DNA of 64,000 nt from Reyranella soli (GCF_007992495.1 NZ_BKAJ01000032.1:62001-126000), one strand, 5' to 3'; positions 26,975 to 35,415 are shown, numbered from the stretch's first letter. The notes: a model not told the origin generated them from the letters alone. Translations and numbers: made by a program.

Positions 26975-28129
26975 TCAGCGCGCGGCTTGCTGCTGCGGCT
27001 GCATGGGCTTCACCCTCTGGCCGGTCTCGAGCTTGTGGACGCCGGCGGTGGCGATCAGCTCGCCATCCTTGACGCCCGAGGCGATGGCGGCCGTCTCGTC
27101 GCGCCAGCGCGCGATGGTGACGTTGCGTAATGTGACGGTGCCGTTCTCCTTGTCGACAACCCATACGGCCGGCTGCGTGCCGCGTTGGAAGATCGCCGAC
27201 AGGGGGACCTCGGCAACGGTCTGCGCATCCGGCCGCTCGAAGGCGAGCGTCGCGGTCATGCCGAGCCCGATGAAGGGCGGCTGTTCGATCACGCTGAAAC
27301 GCGCCGGATAGGTCCGCGTCATCGGATCGGCGCTGGGCGAAAGCTCGCGCAAGCGCACGGTGTAGCGCCGGCCCGGGTCGGACCACAGTTCGAAGCTCGC
27401 GGCGCGCGCCTCACGTACGGTCTTCAGGCGGTGCTCGGGCACGCCGACCACGATCTCGAGTTCATCAGTGCGCGCCACGCGCACGACGCCCTGACCCTGC
27501 GCCATCACCTGGCCGACCTCGGCCTGCACGGCGGTGACCACGCCCTCCGTATCGGCGCGTAGCTCGGTATAGGCGAGATTGTTCTCGGCCGAGGAGAGCT
27601 GGCTTCTGGCTTGTTCGACGCGGGCCTGGGCCGTGGCAGCGAGCGACTGGCGCTGCTCCATCGTCTGCGCCGTGAACACCGCTGTGCCGCGCAGGTTGAG
27701 ATAGCGCTCGTGATCGGCCTTGGCGCGCGCATAGTCGGCATCGGCCGAGGCGAGGGCAGCGCGGGCATTGTCGACGGCCAGGCGATAGTCGGCGGGATCG
27801 AGCTGGGCGATCAGGTCGCCGGGCTTGACCGTGCCGCCGACATCGACGGCGCGGGTGACGATCTTGCCGGCGACGCGGAAGCCCAAGGTGCTTTCGATGC
27901 GGGGCACGATGGTACCCGCCAGCACCAGCGACTGGCTGCGGCGTTGGTAGGCGATTTCCACGACCCGCGCCGGACGAACCACCGGCTCGTTGGTGGCGAC
28001 CGGACGGGAGGCATTGGCGGTCCAGGAAAGGGCGGCGAACCCGGCAGCGGCGGCGGCTCCGGCTCCTAGGACGATCGCGACCGCCTTGAAGGGAACCTTA
28101 CCGAGGAGCTGGGCGTACGGAACACGCAT
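26975..28129 (-). CDS. RND efflux periplasmic adaptor (membrane fusion) protein
   Basis: A 384-residue HlyD/AcrA-family adaptor. A signal/anchor (FKAVAIVLGAGAAAAAGFAALSW) is followed by the lipoyl half-motifs (LGFRVAGKIVTRAVDVGGTV, and later TEGVVTAVQAEVGQVMAQGQ), an alpha-hairpin rich in Ala and Gln (residues about 105-185), and a beta-barrel domain. The start is the ATG nine bases after GGAAGGA; the alternative TTG six codons upstream overlaps that ribosome site. It links the RND pump to the outer-membrane channel. First gene of the efflux operon, divergent from tetR. Confidence 0.92.
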   Translation of the reverse strand: MRVPYAQLLGKVPFKAVAIVLGAGAAAAAGFAALSWTANASRPVATNEPVVRPARVVEIAYQRRSQSLVLAGTIVPRIESTLGFRVAGKIVTRAVDVGGTVKPGDLIAQLDPADYRLAVDNARAALASADADYARAKADHERYLNLRGTAVFTAQTMEQRQSLAATAQARVEQARSQLSSAENNLAYTELRADTEGVVTAVQAEVGQVMAQGQGVVRVARTDELEIVVGVPEHRLKTVREARAASFELWSDPGRRYTVRLRELSPSADPMTRTYPARFSVIEQPPFIGLGMTATLAFERPDAQTVAEVPLSAIFQRGTQPAVWVVDKENGTVTLRNVTIARWRDETAAIASGVKDGELIATAGVHKLETGQRVKPMQPQQQAAR

Positions 28130-28154
28130 GGCTAACCGTCCTTCCAAGGTTTAC

Positions 28155-28214
28155 AATGTTCAGAAGACCACCTGAACGGCGTTAACTGAACATTGATAAG
28201 TTATCGGCGTTCAG
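28155..28214. promoter_or_regulatory. Operator region between the RND operon and tetR with four half-sites
   Basis: Four copies of the same hexamer stand in 57 bp: GTTCAG at 28158, CTGAAC at 28172 and 28186, GTTCAG at 28209. The first two form a palindrome with an 8-base spacer. The first and third extend to perfect 9-bp arms AATGTTCAG and CTGAACATT. The two CTGAAC copies are 14 bp apart. The position between divergent efflux and repressor genes strongly suggests binding by the neighbouring TetR. Confidence 0.8.
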
Positions 28215-28242
28215 ATAAGAGTCAAGTGGAAGGAGATCGTTT

Positions 28243-28902
28243 TTGACAGGGTTTGCGACAGTGTTGCCGGCCGGCCGCAAGCGCCGCGGCGAGGGCCATA
28301 CTCGCCGGGAGGAGATCCTCCAGGCCGCCAAGGATCTGTTCCTGGAGCAGGGGTATGACTCGACCACGATCCGGCGAATCGCCGATCGTGTCGGCATTTC
28401 AGCGCCAGCGCTGTATCTCTATTTCAAGGACAAGGAAGCGCTGATGCTGGCGCTTTGCGATCAGACCTTTGCGCATCTGATAGAGGCGGTCGGCGAGATC
28501 GAGCGGACGGTGGCCGATCCGCTGGAGCGGGTGCGGCGGTTTGGCGAGGCGTACGTCCAGTTCGGCCTCAGCCATCCCGACGAGTACCGCCTGGTATTCC
28601 TGGGCGCCAACATCCCGGAGGCCATCCGCAAGGTCGGCCACAAGGCCGCGACCGACGATCCGACGAAGCCCGGAGTGGGCGGCGCGCTGGTCTTCAAGCG
28701 CCTGGTGGGCATCCTGACCGAGCTCGAGGCGTCGGGCACCAAGCTCAATTACCCGCCGGACACGTGCGGTGAGCTCTGCTGGATGGGCCTGCACGGCCTG
28801 GTCTCGGCCTTCATCCTGAAGCCCGAGTTCCCGTGGTCGGATCGCGAGCTGCTGGTCAAGGGCATGCTCGACATCCACCTGAAGGGCATTTTGCGCACTT
28901 AA
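28243..28902 (+). CDS. TetR-family repressor of the RND efflux operon
   Basis: A 219-residue TetR/AcrR regulator. The N-terminal helix-turn-helix is clear (HTRREEILQAAKDLFLEQGYDS, IRRIADRVGISAPALYLYFKDKEAL); the C-terminal part (about 85-219) is a helical ligand domain of the WHG type, with HPDEYRLVFLG. It uses a TTG start, well supported by GGAAGGAG seven bases upstream, and the rare start may keep expression low. The divergent position and the repeated CTGAAC sites between the genes indicate that it represses both the efflux operon and itself. Confidence 0.92.
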   Translation: MTGFATVLPAGRKRRGEGHTRREEILQAAKDLFLEQGYDSTTIRRIADRVGISAPALYLYFKDKEALMLALCDQTFAHLIEAVGEIERTVADPLERVRRFGEAYVQFGLSHPDEYRLVFLGANIPEAIRKVGHKAATDDPTKPGVGGALVFKRLVGILTELEASGTKLNYPPDTCGELCWMGLHGLVSAFILKPEFPWSDRELLVKGMLDIHLKGILRT

Positions 28903-28904
28903 CA

Positions 28905-28962
28905 GGAGCACGGGCCTCTGGCCCGCTCACGAACCATGAGGCGAGCCAGAGGCCCGCGCTCC
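28905..28962. repeat. Palindrome between convergent tetR and ABM gene
   Basis: An imperfect long palindrome: a left half with ACGGGCCTCTGGCCCGCTCA and a right half with the near-complement TGAGGCGAGCCAGAGGCCCG, separated by about eight bases. It fills most of the 66-bp space between convergent genes. Probably a two-way terminator related in position and GGGCCT core to the palindromes at 2624, 33257 and 36266. Confidence 0.65.
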
Positions 28963-28968
28963 CAGCTA

Positions 28969-29271
28969 TCAAGCGTTCTGCAGGACGTGGACGGCGCGGT
29001 TGGCCACGAGGTCCTTGTTCTTTTCGCCGTAGGCTTTCATGTGCGCCGAAGCGCCATGGGCCTTGAGGTCGTCCATCGACTCCCACTTTTCGATGACGAC
29101 GAAAGTATCAGGACCGAACTTGGCGAACGGGCCGCCGTCGGTGTCGACCGTGGCGCCGTACTCGATGCAGCCCTTTTCGGCATGCACTGCCGGCACGTTG
29201 GCCTTGAAGTTCTTGAGGATTTCGTCCCGCTTGCCGGGCTTCGCGGTGATGATGGCGACGACGTGGATCAT
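28969..29271 (-). CDS. Antibiotic biosynthesis monooxygenase (ABM) domain protein, YgiN-like
   Basis: A 100-residue single ABM-domain protein of the dimeric alpha+beta barrel type. It starts MIHVVAIITAKPGKRDEILKNF and has CIEYGATVDTDG and FVVIEKWESMDDLKAH, the usual central core with the Trp and the His of AHMKAYGEK. Relatives include quinol monooxygenase YgiN and small detoxifying enzymes that need no metal or cofactor. It lies 18 bases after the amidohydrolase gene on... the same strand but is upstream of it in transcription order, so both may be co-transcribed with this gene last. The substrate is unknown. Confidence 0.87.
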   Translation of the reverse strand: MIHVVAIITAKPGKRDEILKNFKANVPAVHAEKGCIEYGATVDTDGGPFAKFGPDTFVVIEKWESMDDLKAHGASAHMKAYGEKNKDLVANRAVHVLQNA

Positions 29272-29289
29272 GATGTCTCCTCCTGAATT

Positions 29290-30975
29290 CTAAGCGGCAC
29301 GCCCGTGACGTAGCAGGCGGCCGGGCAACCTGTCATTGGCCGCGACCGCATCCTTGCCGTCGCGACGGATCAGCTTGCCGTTGACGATGACGGCATCGAT
29401 GCCGCTCGCCTCCGACACCAGTCGATCGGCGCCGGCCGGCAGATCGTAGACGCGCTTGAGCGGCCCCGGCCCGACTGTCTTGGGATCGAACACCACGACA
29501 TCGGCCGGGCGGCCTTCGGCCAAAAGGCCGCGATCGGTGATGCCGAACATCTCGGCCGGCCGCTGCGTGAGATTGTGCACCGCCTGCTCGACCGTAAACG
29601 TCTTCTTCTCGCGTACCCAATGCCCGAGCAGGTACGTCGAATAGCAGGCGTCGCAGAGCTGGCTGGCGTGGGCGCCGGCATCGGACAGCGCGATGATCGT
29701 GTTGGGATCGGTGATGAGCTCGGCCACTTCCTTCTCGTCGAAGTTCATCACGGCCATGCGGAAGCGCGCCTGCAAGTCGTTGGCAAGCGCCAGCTCGAGC
29801 GCGAGATCGACGGGATCCTTGCCGAGCTTGCGCGCCGCATCGGCAAGCGGCTGCTCCTCGAGCTCGCGCGCCGACGGCGCCCAGGCGATGATCACCCGGT
29901 CCCACCAGTTCCGGAACAGCGGCGTCACCTCGGAGCGCAGCTTCTCGCGCCACGCCGGATCGGCATAGGCGCGGCGGCGCGTGCCGGGCGACTTCGCGTC
30001 CTCGACGGCGAGCTCGTTCATGAACTTCATGACGTCGAAGATAAACGGCTCGGCGAAGGTGAACTCGAAGTTGAGCGGCCGGCAGCTCACCTGCGGGATC
30101 ACCAGCGCGCCTGCTTTCCTCTGCTCGGCGGCGAGGTCGAGCTGCTTGCGATGGCCACCCGGTCCGTAGAGGTAGGAGAGCAGGGCGGTCCACGTCACCG
30201 GCACGTTGTACTTGCGGCTGACCTCGGCCATGTGGCGCGTGGAGAAGTCGCGGCCGATGGTGATCTGCATCAGGCCGCGCTTGAGCTCGCCCATGACGGA
30301 GACCAGCGCGTCCATCTCTTCCACGGTGGCCTGGCGGCTGGGCACCGGCTTGCCGGCATAGCCGTTGTGGCTCACCGACACCGAGGTGCCGAAGCCGATG
30401 GCGCCGGCGTCCATCGCCTCGCGCACCAGCTTCTTCATGGCGCCGATCTCGTCGGCCGTGGCGGCGCGTTCGGTCGATTCCTCGCCCATGATATAGAGGC
30501 GCAACGGCGTGTGGCCGAACAGAGCGGCGACATTGATCGCCGAGCCGCGCTTCTCCAGCGCGTCGAGATACTGCGGGAAAGTCTCGAACGGCCAGCTCAT
30601 GCCGAGGCCGGCCTCAAGCGCTTCGAGGCTCATGCCCTCGACCTTCTCGAGCGTCTGCATGATGAGCTTGCGATGGATCGCCTTGGTCGGCGCAACACCG
30701 AAGCCGCAGTTGCCGATCACCGTGGTGGTCACGCCATGCCACGGCGAGATGCTGAGCATGCGGTCCCACAGGATCTGGGCGTCGTAGTGCGTGTGCACGT
30801 CGACGAAGCCTGGCGAGACCACTTTGCCCTTGGCGTCGATGGTCGTAGTGCCCGGCCCCTCGGCCTTGCCCAGCGCCACAACCTTGCCGTCCTTGACGCC
30901 GACGTCACCAGTGAAGCCGGGCTTGCCAGAACCGTCGACGATCGTGCCGCCCGTGATCTTGAGGTCGTAGGTCAT
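29290..30975 (-). CDS. D-aminoacylase-type amidohydrolase (N-acyl-D-amino-acid deacylase family)
   Basis: A 561-residue amidohydrolase superfamily enzyme. The N-terminus (MTYDLKITGGTIVDGSGKPGF) is the small beta domain, then FVDVHTHYDAQILW gives the H-x-H metal site. IGNCGFGVAPT, the central Ser/His region around GFGTSVSVSHNG, the aspartate in ALSDAGAHASQLCD, and the C-terminal DVVVFDPKTVGPG are all typical of the family. It cleaves N-acyl or related amides; whether D-amino acids are the substrate is uncertain. The start is the ATG after AAGGGGCAGCA; the longer frame runs into the divergent dehydrogenase promoter region. Confidence 0.88.
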   Translation of the reverse strand: MTYDLKITGGTIVDGSGKPGFTGDVGVKDGKVVALGKAEGPGTTTIDAKGKVVSPGFVDVHTHYDAQILWDRMLSISPWHGVTTTVIGNCGFGVAPTKAIHRKLIMQTLEKVEGMSLEALEAGLGMSWPFETFPQYLDALEKRGSAINVAALFGHTPLRLYIMGEESTERAATADEIGAMKKLVREAMDAGAIGFGTSVSVSHNGYAGKPVPSRQATVEEMDALVSVMGELKRGLMQITIGRDFSTRHMAEVSRKYNVPVTWTALLSYLYGPGGHRKQLDLAAEQRKAGALVIPQVSCRPLNFEFTFAEPFIFDVMKFMNELAVEDAKSPGTRRRAYADPAWREKLRSEVTPLFRNWWDRVIIAWAPSARELEEQPLADAARKLGKDPVDLALELALANDLQARFRMAVMNFDEKEVAELITDPNTIIALSDAGAHASQLCDACYSTYLLGHWVREKKTFTVEQAVHNLTQRPAEMFGITDRGLLAEGRPADVVVFDPKTVGPGPLKRVYDLPAGADRLVSEASGIDAVIVNGKLIRRDGKDAVAANDRLPGRLLRHGRAA

Positions 30976-31043
30976 TGCTGCCCCTTGGGCTTGCTCCAAA
31001 ACACCCGTCCAGTATACGTCGTTCGGCGTCGCAGGAGGAAAGC

Positions 31044-32111
31044 ATGGCCAAGCATAAGATCGCACTCATTCCGGGAGACGGAATCGGCAAAGAGGTTCTG
31101 CCCGAGGGCGTGCGCGTGCTCGAAGCCGCGGCGCGGCGCTTCAACTTCCAGCTCGAGTTCACCGACTTCGACTGGTCGTGCGATCGCTTGCTGCAGACCG
31201 GCAAGATGATGCCGGACGACGGCATGGAGCAGCTCAAGGCTTTCGAGAGCATCTTCCTCGGTGCGGTCGGCTGGCCGGGCGTGCCCGACCACGTTTCGCT
31301 GTGGGGTCTGTTGATCCCGATCCGCCGCGACTTCGACGAGTACGTGAACCTGCGCCCCGTCCGCCTGTTCGAGGGCGTGCCGTCGCCGCTCGCCAACCGC
31401 AAGCCGGGCGAGATCGATTTCTGGGTGGTGCGCGAGAACACCGAGGGCGAGTACAGCCAGATCGGTGGCCGCATGTTCCAGGGCACCGACATGGAGTTCG
31501 CCATCCAGGAGGCGATCTTCACGCGTAAAGGCGTCGACCGCGTGCTGAAGTTCGCCTTCGAGTTCGCCAGCAAGACCAAGAAGAAGCACGTGACGTCGGC
31601 CACCAAGTCCAACGGCATCATCCATACGATGCCGTTCTGGGACGAGCGCTTCGCCGAAATGAAGAAGAACTATCCCGACATCAAGGCCGACCAGTATCAC
31701 ATCGATATTCTCACCGCGCACTTCGTGCGCAATCCCGACTGGTTCGATGTCGTGGTCGGTTCCAACCTGTTCGGCGACATCCTGTCGGATCTGGGCCCTG
31801 CGCTCACCGGCTCGATCGGCGTGGCGCCCTCGGGCAACATCAACCCCGAGCGCAAGTTCCCCTCAATGTTCGAGCCGGTGCATGGCTCGGCGCCGGACAT
31901 CGCCGGCAAGTGGATCGCCAACCCGATCGGCCAGATCTGGTCGGGCGCCATGATGGTGCGACATCTCGGCTACCCCGAGGCGGCCGAGGCCATCGAGCGG
32001 GCGATTGCGGCCTCCCTGGTCGAAGGCGGCCCCCGGACGCGGGACCTGGGCGGCAATGGCGACACTAAGACCGTCGGGGCGGCCATTGCGGAGCTTGTGA
32101 AGACGGTGTAG
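31044..32111 (+). CDS. Tartrate/D-malate dehydrogenase (isopropylmalate dehydrogenase family)
   Basis: A 355-residue NAD-dependent beta-hydroxyacid oxidative decarboxylase. It has IALIPGDGIGKEVLPEG at the N-terminus, the substrate arginines in LRPVRLFEGV and VVRENTEGEYSQIGG, the Lys of SATKSNGI, and the metal aspartates in SNLFGDILSDLGPAL. The segment FTDFDWSCDRLLQTGKMMP is typical of tartrate dehydrogenase/D-malate dehydrogenase rather than LeuB. The ATG follows AGGAGGAA. It lies 35 bases before a Bug receptor gene, which suggests import and oxidation of a hydroxy-dicarboxylate (inference). Confidence 0.9.
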   Translation: MAKHKIALIPGDGIGKEVLPEGVRVLEAAARRFNFQLEFTDFDWSCDRLLQTGKMMPDDGMEQLKAFESIFLGAVGWPGVPDHVSLWGLLIPIRRDFDEYVNLRPVRLFEGVPSPLANRKPGEIDFWVVRENTEGEYSQIGGRMFQGTDMEFAIQEAIFTRKGVDRVLKFAFEFASKTKKKHVTSATKSNGIIHTMPFWDERFAEMKKNYPDIKADQYHIDILTAHFVRNPDWFDVVVGSNLFGDILSDLGPALTGSIGVAPSGNINPERKFPSMFEPVHGSAPDIAGKWIANPIGQIWSGAMMVRHLGYPEAAEAIERAIAASLVEGGPRTRDLGGNGDTKTVGAAIAELVKTV

Positions 32112-32146
32112 CTCGCCCTGAGGTTGATCGCTTCAGGGAGTTTTCG

Positions 32147-33130
32147 ATGAAAAGACGCACTCTGCTGGCCGCGACCGCGGCGAGCGGGCTTGCGGCCATG
32201 CCCGTTGCTTCGATGGCCCAGGCCTATCCGAGCAAGCCCATCACGGTGGTTGTGCCGTTCGCGGCCGGCGGCCCGACCGATGCGCTGGCCCGTATCCTGT
32301 GCCAGCGCATGGGCGAAGCGCTGGGCCAGCAGCTGATCGTGGAGAATGTCGGCGGCGCCGGCGGCACGATCGGCGTCGCCAAGGTCGCCCGTGCGACCCC
32401 CGACGGCTACACGATCGCCTTCACCCACATGGGCACGCTCGCCGTCAACATCGCGCTCTACAAGTCGCTGCCCTACGACAGCCAGAAGGACTTCGAGCCG
32501 GTCGGGCTCGGCGGCACCAATCCCATGGTGCTGGTCACCAAGAAGGACCTGCCGGCCGAGACCTTCCCGGAATTCCAGGCCTACGTGAAGGCCAATGAGA
32601 AGAAAGTGCAGTACGGCATGGCCGGCATCGGCGCCGCCTCGCATCTCGGCGGCCTGATGCTGAACAGCATGATGAAGGTCGACGTGCTCGAGATCCCGTA
32701 CAAGGGAACCGGCCCGGCGCTGAACGATCTCGTGTCCGGCCAGTTCGACTACATGGTCGACCAGGCCGTGAACGTGCTGCCGCAGATCAAGAGCGGGAAC
32801 ATCAAGGCGCTGGGCGTGTCGACGACCAAGCGCCTGTCGCAGTTGCCCGACGTGCCGACCATCGATGAAGCCGGCCTGAAGGGGTACGAGGTCACGATCT
32901 GGAACGGCTTCTTCGCGCCCAAGGGCACGCCCAAGGACGTCGTCGCCAAGCTCAACCAGGCGCTGGTGACGACGCTCTCCGACGACAAGGTCAAGGTGCG
33001 GCTGACCGAGCTCGCCGTCGACCTGCCCGAGGGCAAGGAAACGACGCCCGAGGCGCTGGGCGCGCAGCTCAAGGCCTCGATCGACAAGTGGGTGCCCGCC
33101 GTGCGGGCCGCCGGCGTCAAGCCGGAGTAG
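32147..33130 (+). CDS. Bug-family solute-binding protein next to the dehydrogenase
   Basis: A 327-residue TctC-like receptor. The N-terminus MKRRTLLAATAASGLAAMPV with a later ASMAQA cleavage site is an export signal with a double arginine. The mature protein shows PSKPITVVVPFAAGGPTDALAR, VENVGGAGG, ARATPDGYTI, EIPYKGTGPALNDL and the C-terminal PKGTPKDVVAKLNQAL of the family. It probably delivers a hydroxy-dicarboxylate to a TctAB-type transporter coded elsewhere, since it is paired with a tartrate/malate-type dehydrogenase. A hairpin terminator follows 14 bases after the stop. Confidence 0.92.
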   Translation: MKRRTLLAATAASGLAAMPVASMAQAYPSKPITVVVPFAAGGPTDALARILCQRMGEALGQQLIVENVGGAGGTIGVAKVARATPDGYTIAFTHMGTLAVNIALYKSLPYDSQKDFEPVGLGGTNPMVLVTKKDLPAETFPEFQAYVKANEKKVQYGMAGIGAASHLGGLMLNSMMKVDVLEIPYKGTGPALNDLVSGQFDYMVDQAVNVLPQIKSGNIKALGVSTTKRLSQLPDVPTIDEAGLKGYEVTIWNGFFAPKGTPKDVVAKLNQALVTTLSDDKVKVRLTELAVDLPEGKETTPEALGAQLKASIDKWVPAVRAAGVKPE

Positions 33131-33143
33131 GGCTCGCCGATCG

Positions 33144-33174
33144 CAGGGCCGCCCATTGTGCGGCCCTGTTCTTG
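33144..33174 (+). terminator. Terminator after the dehydrogenase/Bug operon
   Basis: Arms CAGGGCCGC (33144-33152) and GCGGCCCTG (33160-33168) pair over nine bases with a seven-base loop, then TTCTTGCC follows. Confidence 0.75.
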
Positions 33175-33184
33175 CCGGAGCGTG

Positions 33185-33235
33185 GACCCCTGCCTTCGCC
33201 GAAGCGAAGCCGTTTCGGCTTCGCGCAGGCAGGTC
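33185..33235. repeat. Nested palindrome with GCGAAGCCG stem
   Basis: A perfect 9-bp stem (33204-33212 with 33216-33224, loop TTT) is flanked by imperfect outer arms, CCCTGCC on the left and GGCAGG on the right. It lies between the terminator and the next palindrome, in the same 208-bp convergent space. Confidence 0.6.
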
Positions 33236-33256
33236 CAGGTCCGCTCATACTCTTCG

Positions 33257-33325
33257 TCTTCCGGACCGCCGGCCTCTGGCCGGCATCAGGAGCATGAGCC
33301 GGCCGGAGGCCGGCGGTCCGGAAGA
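33257..33325. repeat. Palindrome of the CCGGACCGC family between convergent genes
   Basis: Perfect 19-bp arms (33257-33275 and 33307-33325) enclose a further GGCCGG-rich core. The arm TCTTCCGGACCGCCGGCCT is a two-base variant of the one at 36266. It ends 13 bases before the stop of the small secreted protein gene on the minus strand. Confidence 0.75.
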
Positions 33326-33338
33326 GCGCTGAGCTAGT

Positions 33339-33707
33339 CTAGTTGCGCGGCGCGTTGCCACCAAAGCCGCCATACTGATCGCCGCCACCCTGAGGCAGCT
33401 GGCCGCCCGGCGGCGGGCCTTGACGCTTGCCGCTGTTTGTCGTGCCGTTGCTGCTCTGGGCCCGCGATGGATCGCCGTGGTGCTTGCGCCGGTGAGATGA
33501 CCCGCCCTGCTGTTGATCGCCATTGGTGCGCTGGCGCGGTGGCTTCGCAGCCGGACCATTCTGCGGATTGGAAGGAGGGGCGTCGGTATTGGTGCCGCGA
33601 TTGGTCGGCGGAGGCTGGTCGCTGTTGCGATCCTGGGAGAGCACCGGTTGTGCAGAAAGAGCCGAGGCGAAAAGCGATACGAAAGCGAGTCCCTTCACAT
33701 GGGTCAT
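33339..33707 (-). CDS. Small secreted, low-complexity Gly/Asn/Gln/Pro-rich protein
   Basis: A 122-residue protein with a clear Sec signal peptide (MTHVKGLAFVSLFASALSAQ, cleavage probably near SAQPVLSQ). The mature part has no fold signature: it is rich in Gln, Asn, Pro, Gly and Ser, with a basic patch SHRRKHHGD and a C-terminal QLPQGGGDQYGGFGGNAPRN. It is probably intrinsically disordered in the periplasm or outside. No family is recognised. Codon use is ordinary for the region, so it is likely a real gene, but no function is assigned. It is convergent with the Bug gene. Confidence 0.65.
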   Translation of the reverse strand: MTHVKGLAFVSLFASALSAQPVLSQDRNSDQPPPTNRGTNTDAPPSNPQNGPAAKPPRQRTNGDQQQGGSSHRRKHHGDPSRAQSSNGTTNSGKRQGPPPGGQLPQGGGDQYGGFGGNAPRN

Positions 33708-33807
33708 GCACGTCCTATGAGCTGAAGATCAGCCGATCAATCAATCGCCGGCCTTGCTCAAGTTACGACTGCGCTTCGTTCGCCATCCCTGGGTTCAATC
33801 AGGGCAA

Positions 33808-34869
33808 TTACTTGGCAATCTGCAGTTCATCGAACGTGATGACGACGGAGCGCTGCGTCGTGCCGCCCTCATCGCGCAGCGCCAGCGTGACGTGACGCGC
33901 CCACCAATCGATGTCGACGATGCCAAAGTTCGGCGCCGCATAGAGCGCGCCGAGGCGATTGGTTCCGGGCTCTTTCGCGGCCGAGAACGCCTTGTTGATG
34001 CCGCTCGACGTCACTTCGTAGAGCGGCGGCATGTCGGCCGGTGCTTCGCGATAAAGCGCGCCGATGTGGCGATCGCCCGACAGCAGCACGACGCCTTTGG
34101 CACGCGAGTCTCGAATGGTATCGATCAGTTTCTGGAGCTCGAGCGGGAAGTTGCCCCAGCGCTCCCAGCCATGGCCTTCCGCCAGCACCTGGATGCTCGA
34201 CACCAGCAGGCGAAGCTCGGCGGGCTTGCGCAGCTCCGCGGCAAGCCACGCCCATTGCGTCTCGCCCAACATGGTCTTCGCCTGATCGGGGTCGGGCAGG
34301 TAGCGTTCCTTGCCCGGCGCGCCGCGCTGGTCGGTGATCTTGAGCGGCGAGCGGAACCAGCGCATGTCGAGCAGAATGATCTGCACGCGCATACCCGGCG
34401 GGCCGATGATCTGCGCATCGTAGAGGCCTTCGCGGGTGCGCCGGACGTCGGTTGCCGGCGCCTTCCAGAAGTCCAGGAAGAGATCCTTCGACACTGCCTT
34501 GTAAGGGAAGTCGCCGCCGCCGTCGTTCAGGCCATAGTCGTGGTCGTCCCAGATCGCGAGATGGCTGACGCTGTCGCGCAGCTTGTTGTAGCCCGCGATG
34601 GCGTCGGCCGTGGCGTAGGCCTTGCGCAGAGGGCCGGCGTCGGCGGTGTTGAAATCGCCGTAGACGTTGTCGCCGGCGAAGATGAAAAGCTCGGGTTTGT
34701 AGGCGAGAATGGCGTCCCAGACGGGCTGCGAATCGGCCTGCTCGGCGCATGAGCCGAAGGCGATGCGCGTCAGCGGACGCCGGGCCTGGGCAAATAGGCC
34801 GGACGGTAGCAGCGTGGCCGCAGCCATGAGCTGGGCAAGAGTGCGGCGGAGGAGCATGGTGGTGGTCAC
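33808..34869 (-). CDS. PhoD-like alkaline phosphatase/phosphodiesterase
   Basis: A 353-residue metallophosphatase of the PhoD family. An N-terminal export signal (MLLRRTLAQLMAAATLLPSG) precedes the catalytic core: RIAFGSCAEQ, FIFAGDNVYGD, IWDDHDYGLND and VVLLSGDRHIG, which supply the metal-binding Asp, Asn and His residues. The tail SVVITFDELQIAK is typical of a C-terminal beta strand. The start could be the GTG used here or the ATG four codons later; neither has a strong ribosome site. It probably releases phosphate from esters in the periplasm. Its start is 36 bases from a divergent membrane protein gene. Confidence 0.88.
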   Translation of the reverse strand: MTTTMLLRRTLAQLMAAATLLPSGLFAQARRPLTRIAFGSCAEQADSQPVWDAILAYKPELFIFAGDNVYGDFNTADAGPLRKAYATADAIAGYNKLRDSVSHLAIWDDHDYGLNDGGGDFPYKAVSKDLFLDFWKAPATDVRRTREGLYDAQIIGPPGMRVQIILLDMRWFRSPLKITDQRGAPGKERYLPDPDQAKTMLGETQWAWLAAELRKPAELRLLVSSIQVLAEGHGWERWGNFPLELQKLIDTIRDSRAKGVVLLSGDRHIGALYREAPADMPPLYEVTSSGINKAFSAAKEPGTNRLGALYAAPNFGIVDIDWWARHVTLALRDEGGTTQRSVVITFDELQIAK

Positions 34870-34905
34870 TCAAATGCCAGGATTGCAGCTTTAGTTGTCA
34901 CTACC

Positions 34906-35415
34906 GTGAAACGCCATCTCAAATACGCCCTCGAACTGCTGTTCGTGCCCATTGCAGCGGCGATCGTCTTCATCGAGGAGACGCTGCTGCGCTACCTTGG
35001 GCTCGCCATGGCGGCGATCGCCAAGTGGCCGCCCGTTGCGGCGATCGAAGCTTGGTTACGGCGCCTGCCGCCGTGGGGCGCTCTGCTGGCCTTCGCTGCG
35101 CCTTCACTGCTGGTGATTCCGATCAAACTTTCCGCTGTCTGGTTTGCCCTGCATCATCGCTACGGTCTGTCGCTGTTGAGTATTGTCATCGGCAAGATGC
35201 TGGCCACGGCCTTGGTGGCGCGGCTCTACATGGTGCTGCGGCCGACCCTGGTGCGGATGGCCTGGTACCTCAAGGCCGAGACTCGGCTGTTCGACTGGCG
35301 CGACCGGCTCTACGCCTTCGTGCGAGCCCTGCCGGCTTGGCAGAGGGCGAAGGCGCAGGTTCAGAGTGTGCGGCGCTGGCTGCGCGAAATGGTCTTTCGA
35401 GCTTCGTCGCGCTAG
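34906..35415 (+). CDS. Conserved hypothetical membrane protein
   Basis: A 169-residue protein with three hydrophobic stretches: about residues 8-25 (ALELLFVPIAAAIVFIEE), 56-78 (WGALLAFAAPSLLVIPIKLSAV) and 87-103 (GLSLLSIVIGKMLATAL). These are followed by a basic amphipathic tail with LVRMAWYLKAETRLFDWRDRLYAFV. GTG start. I recognise no named family, though proteins of this build are common in alphaproteobacteria next to metabolic genes. It ends ten bases before the TauD-like gene and may be co-transcribed with it. Confidence 0.7.
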   Translation: MKRHLKYALELLFVPIAAAIVFIEETLLRYLGLAMAAIAKWPPVAAIEAWLRRLPPWGALLAFAAPSLLVIPIKLSAVWFALHHRYGLSLLSIVIGKMLATALVARLYMVLRPTLVRMAWYLKAETRLFDWRDRLYAFVRALPAWQRAKAQVQSVRRWLREMVFRASSR

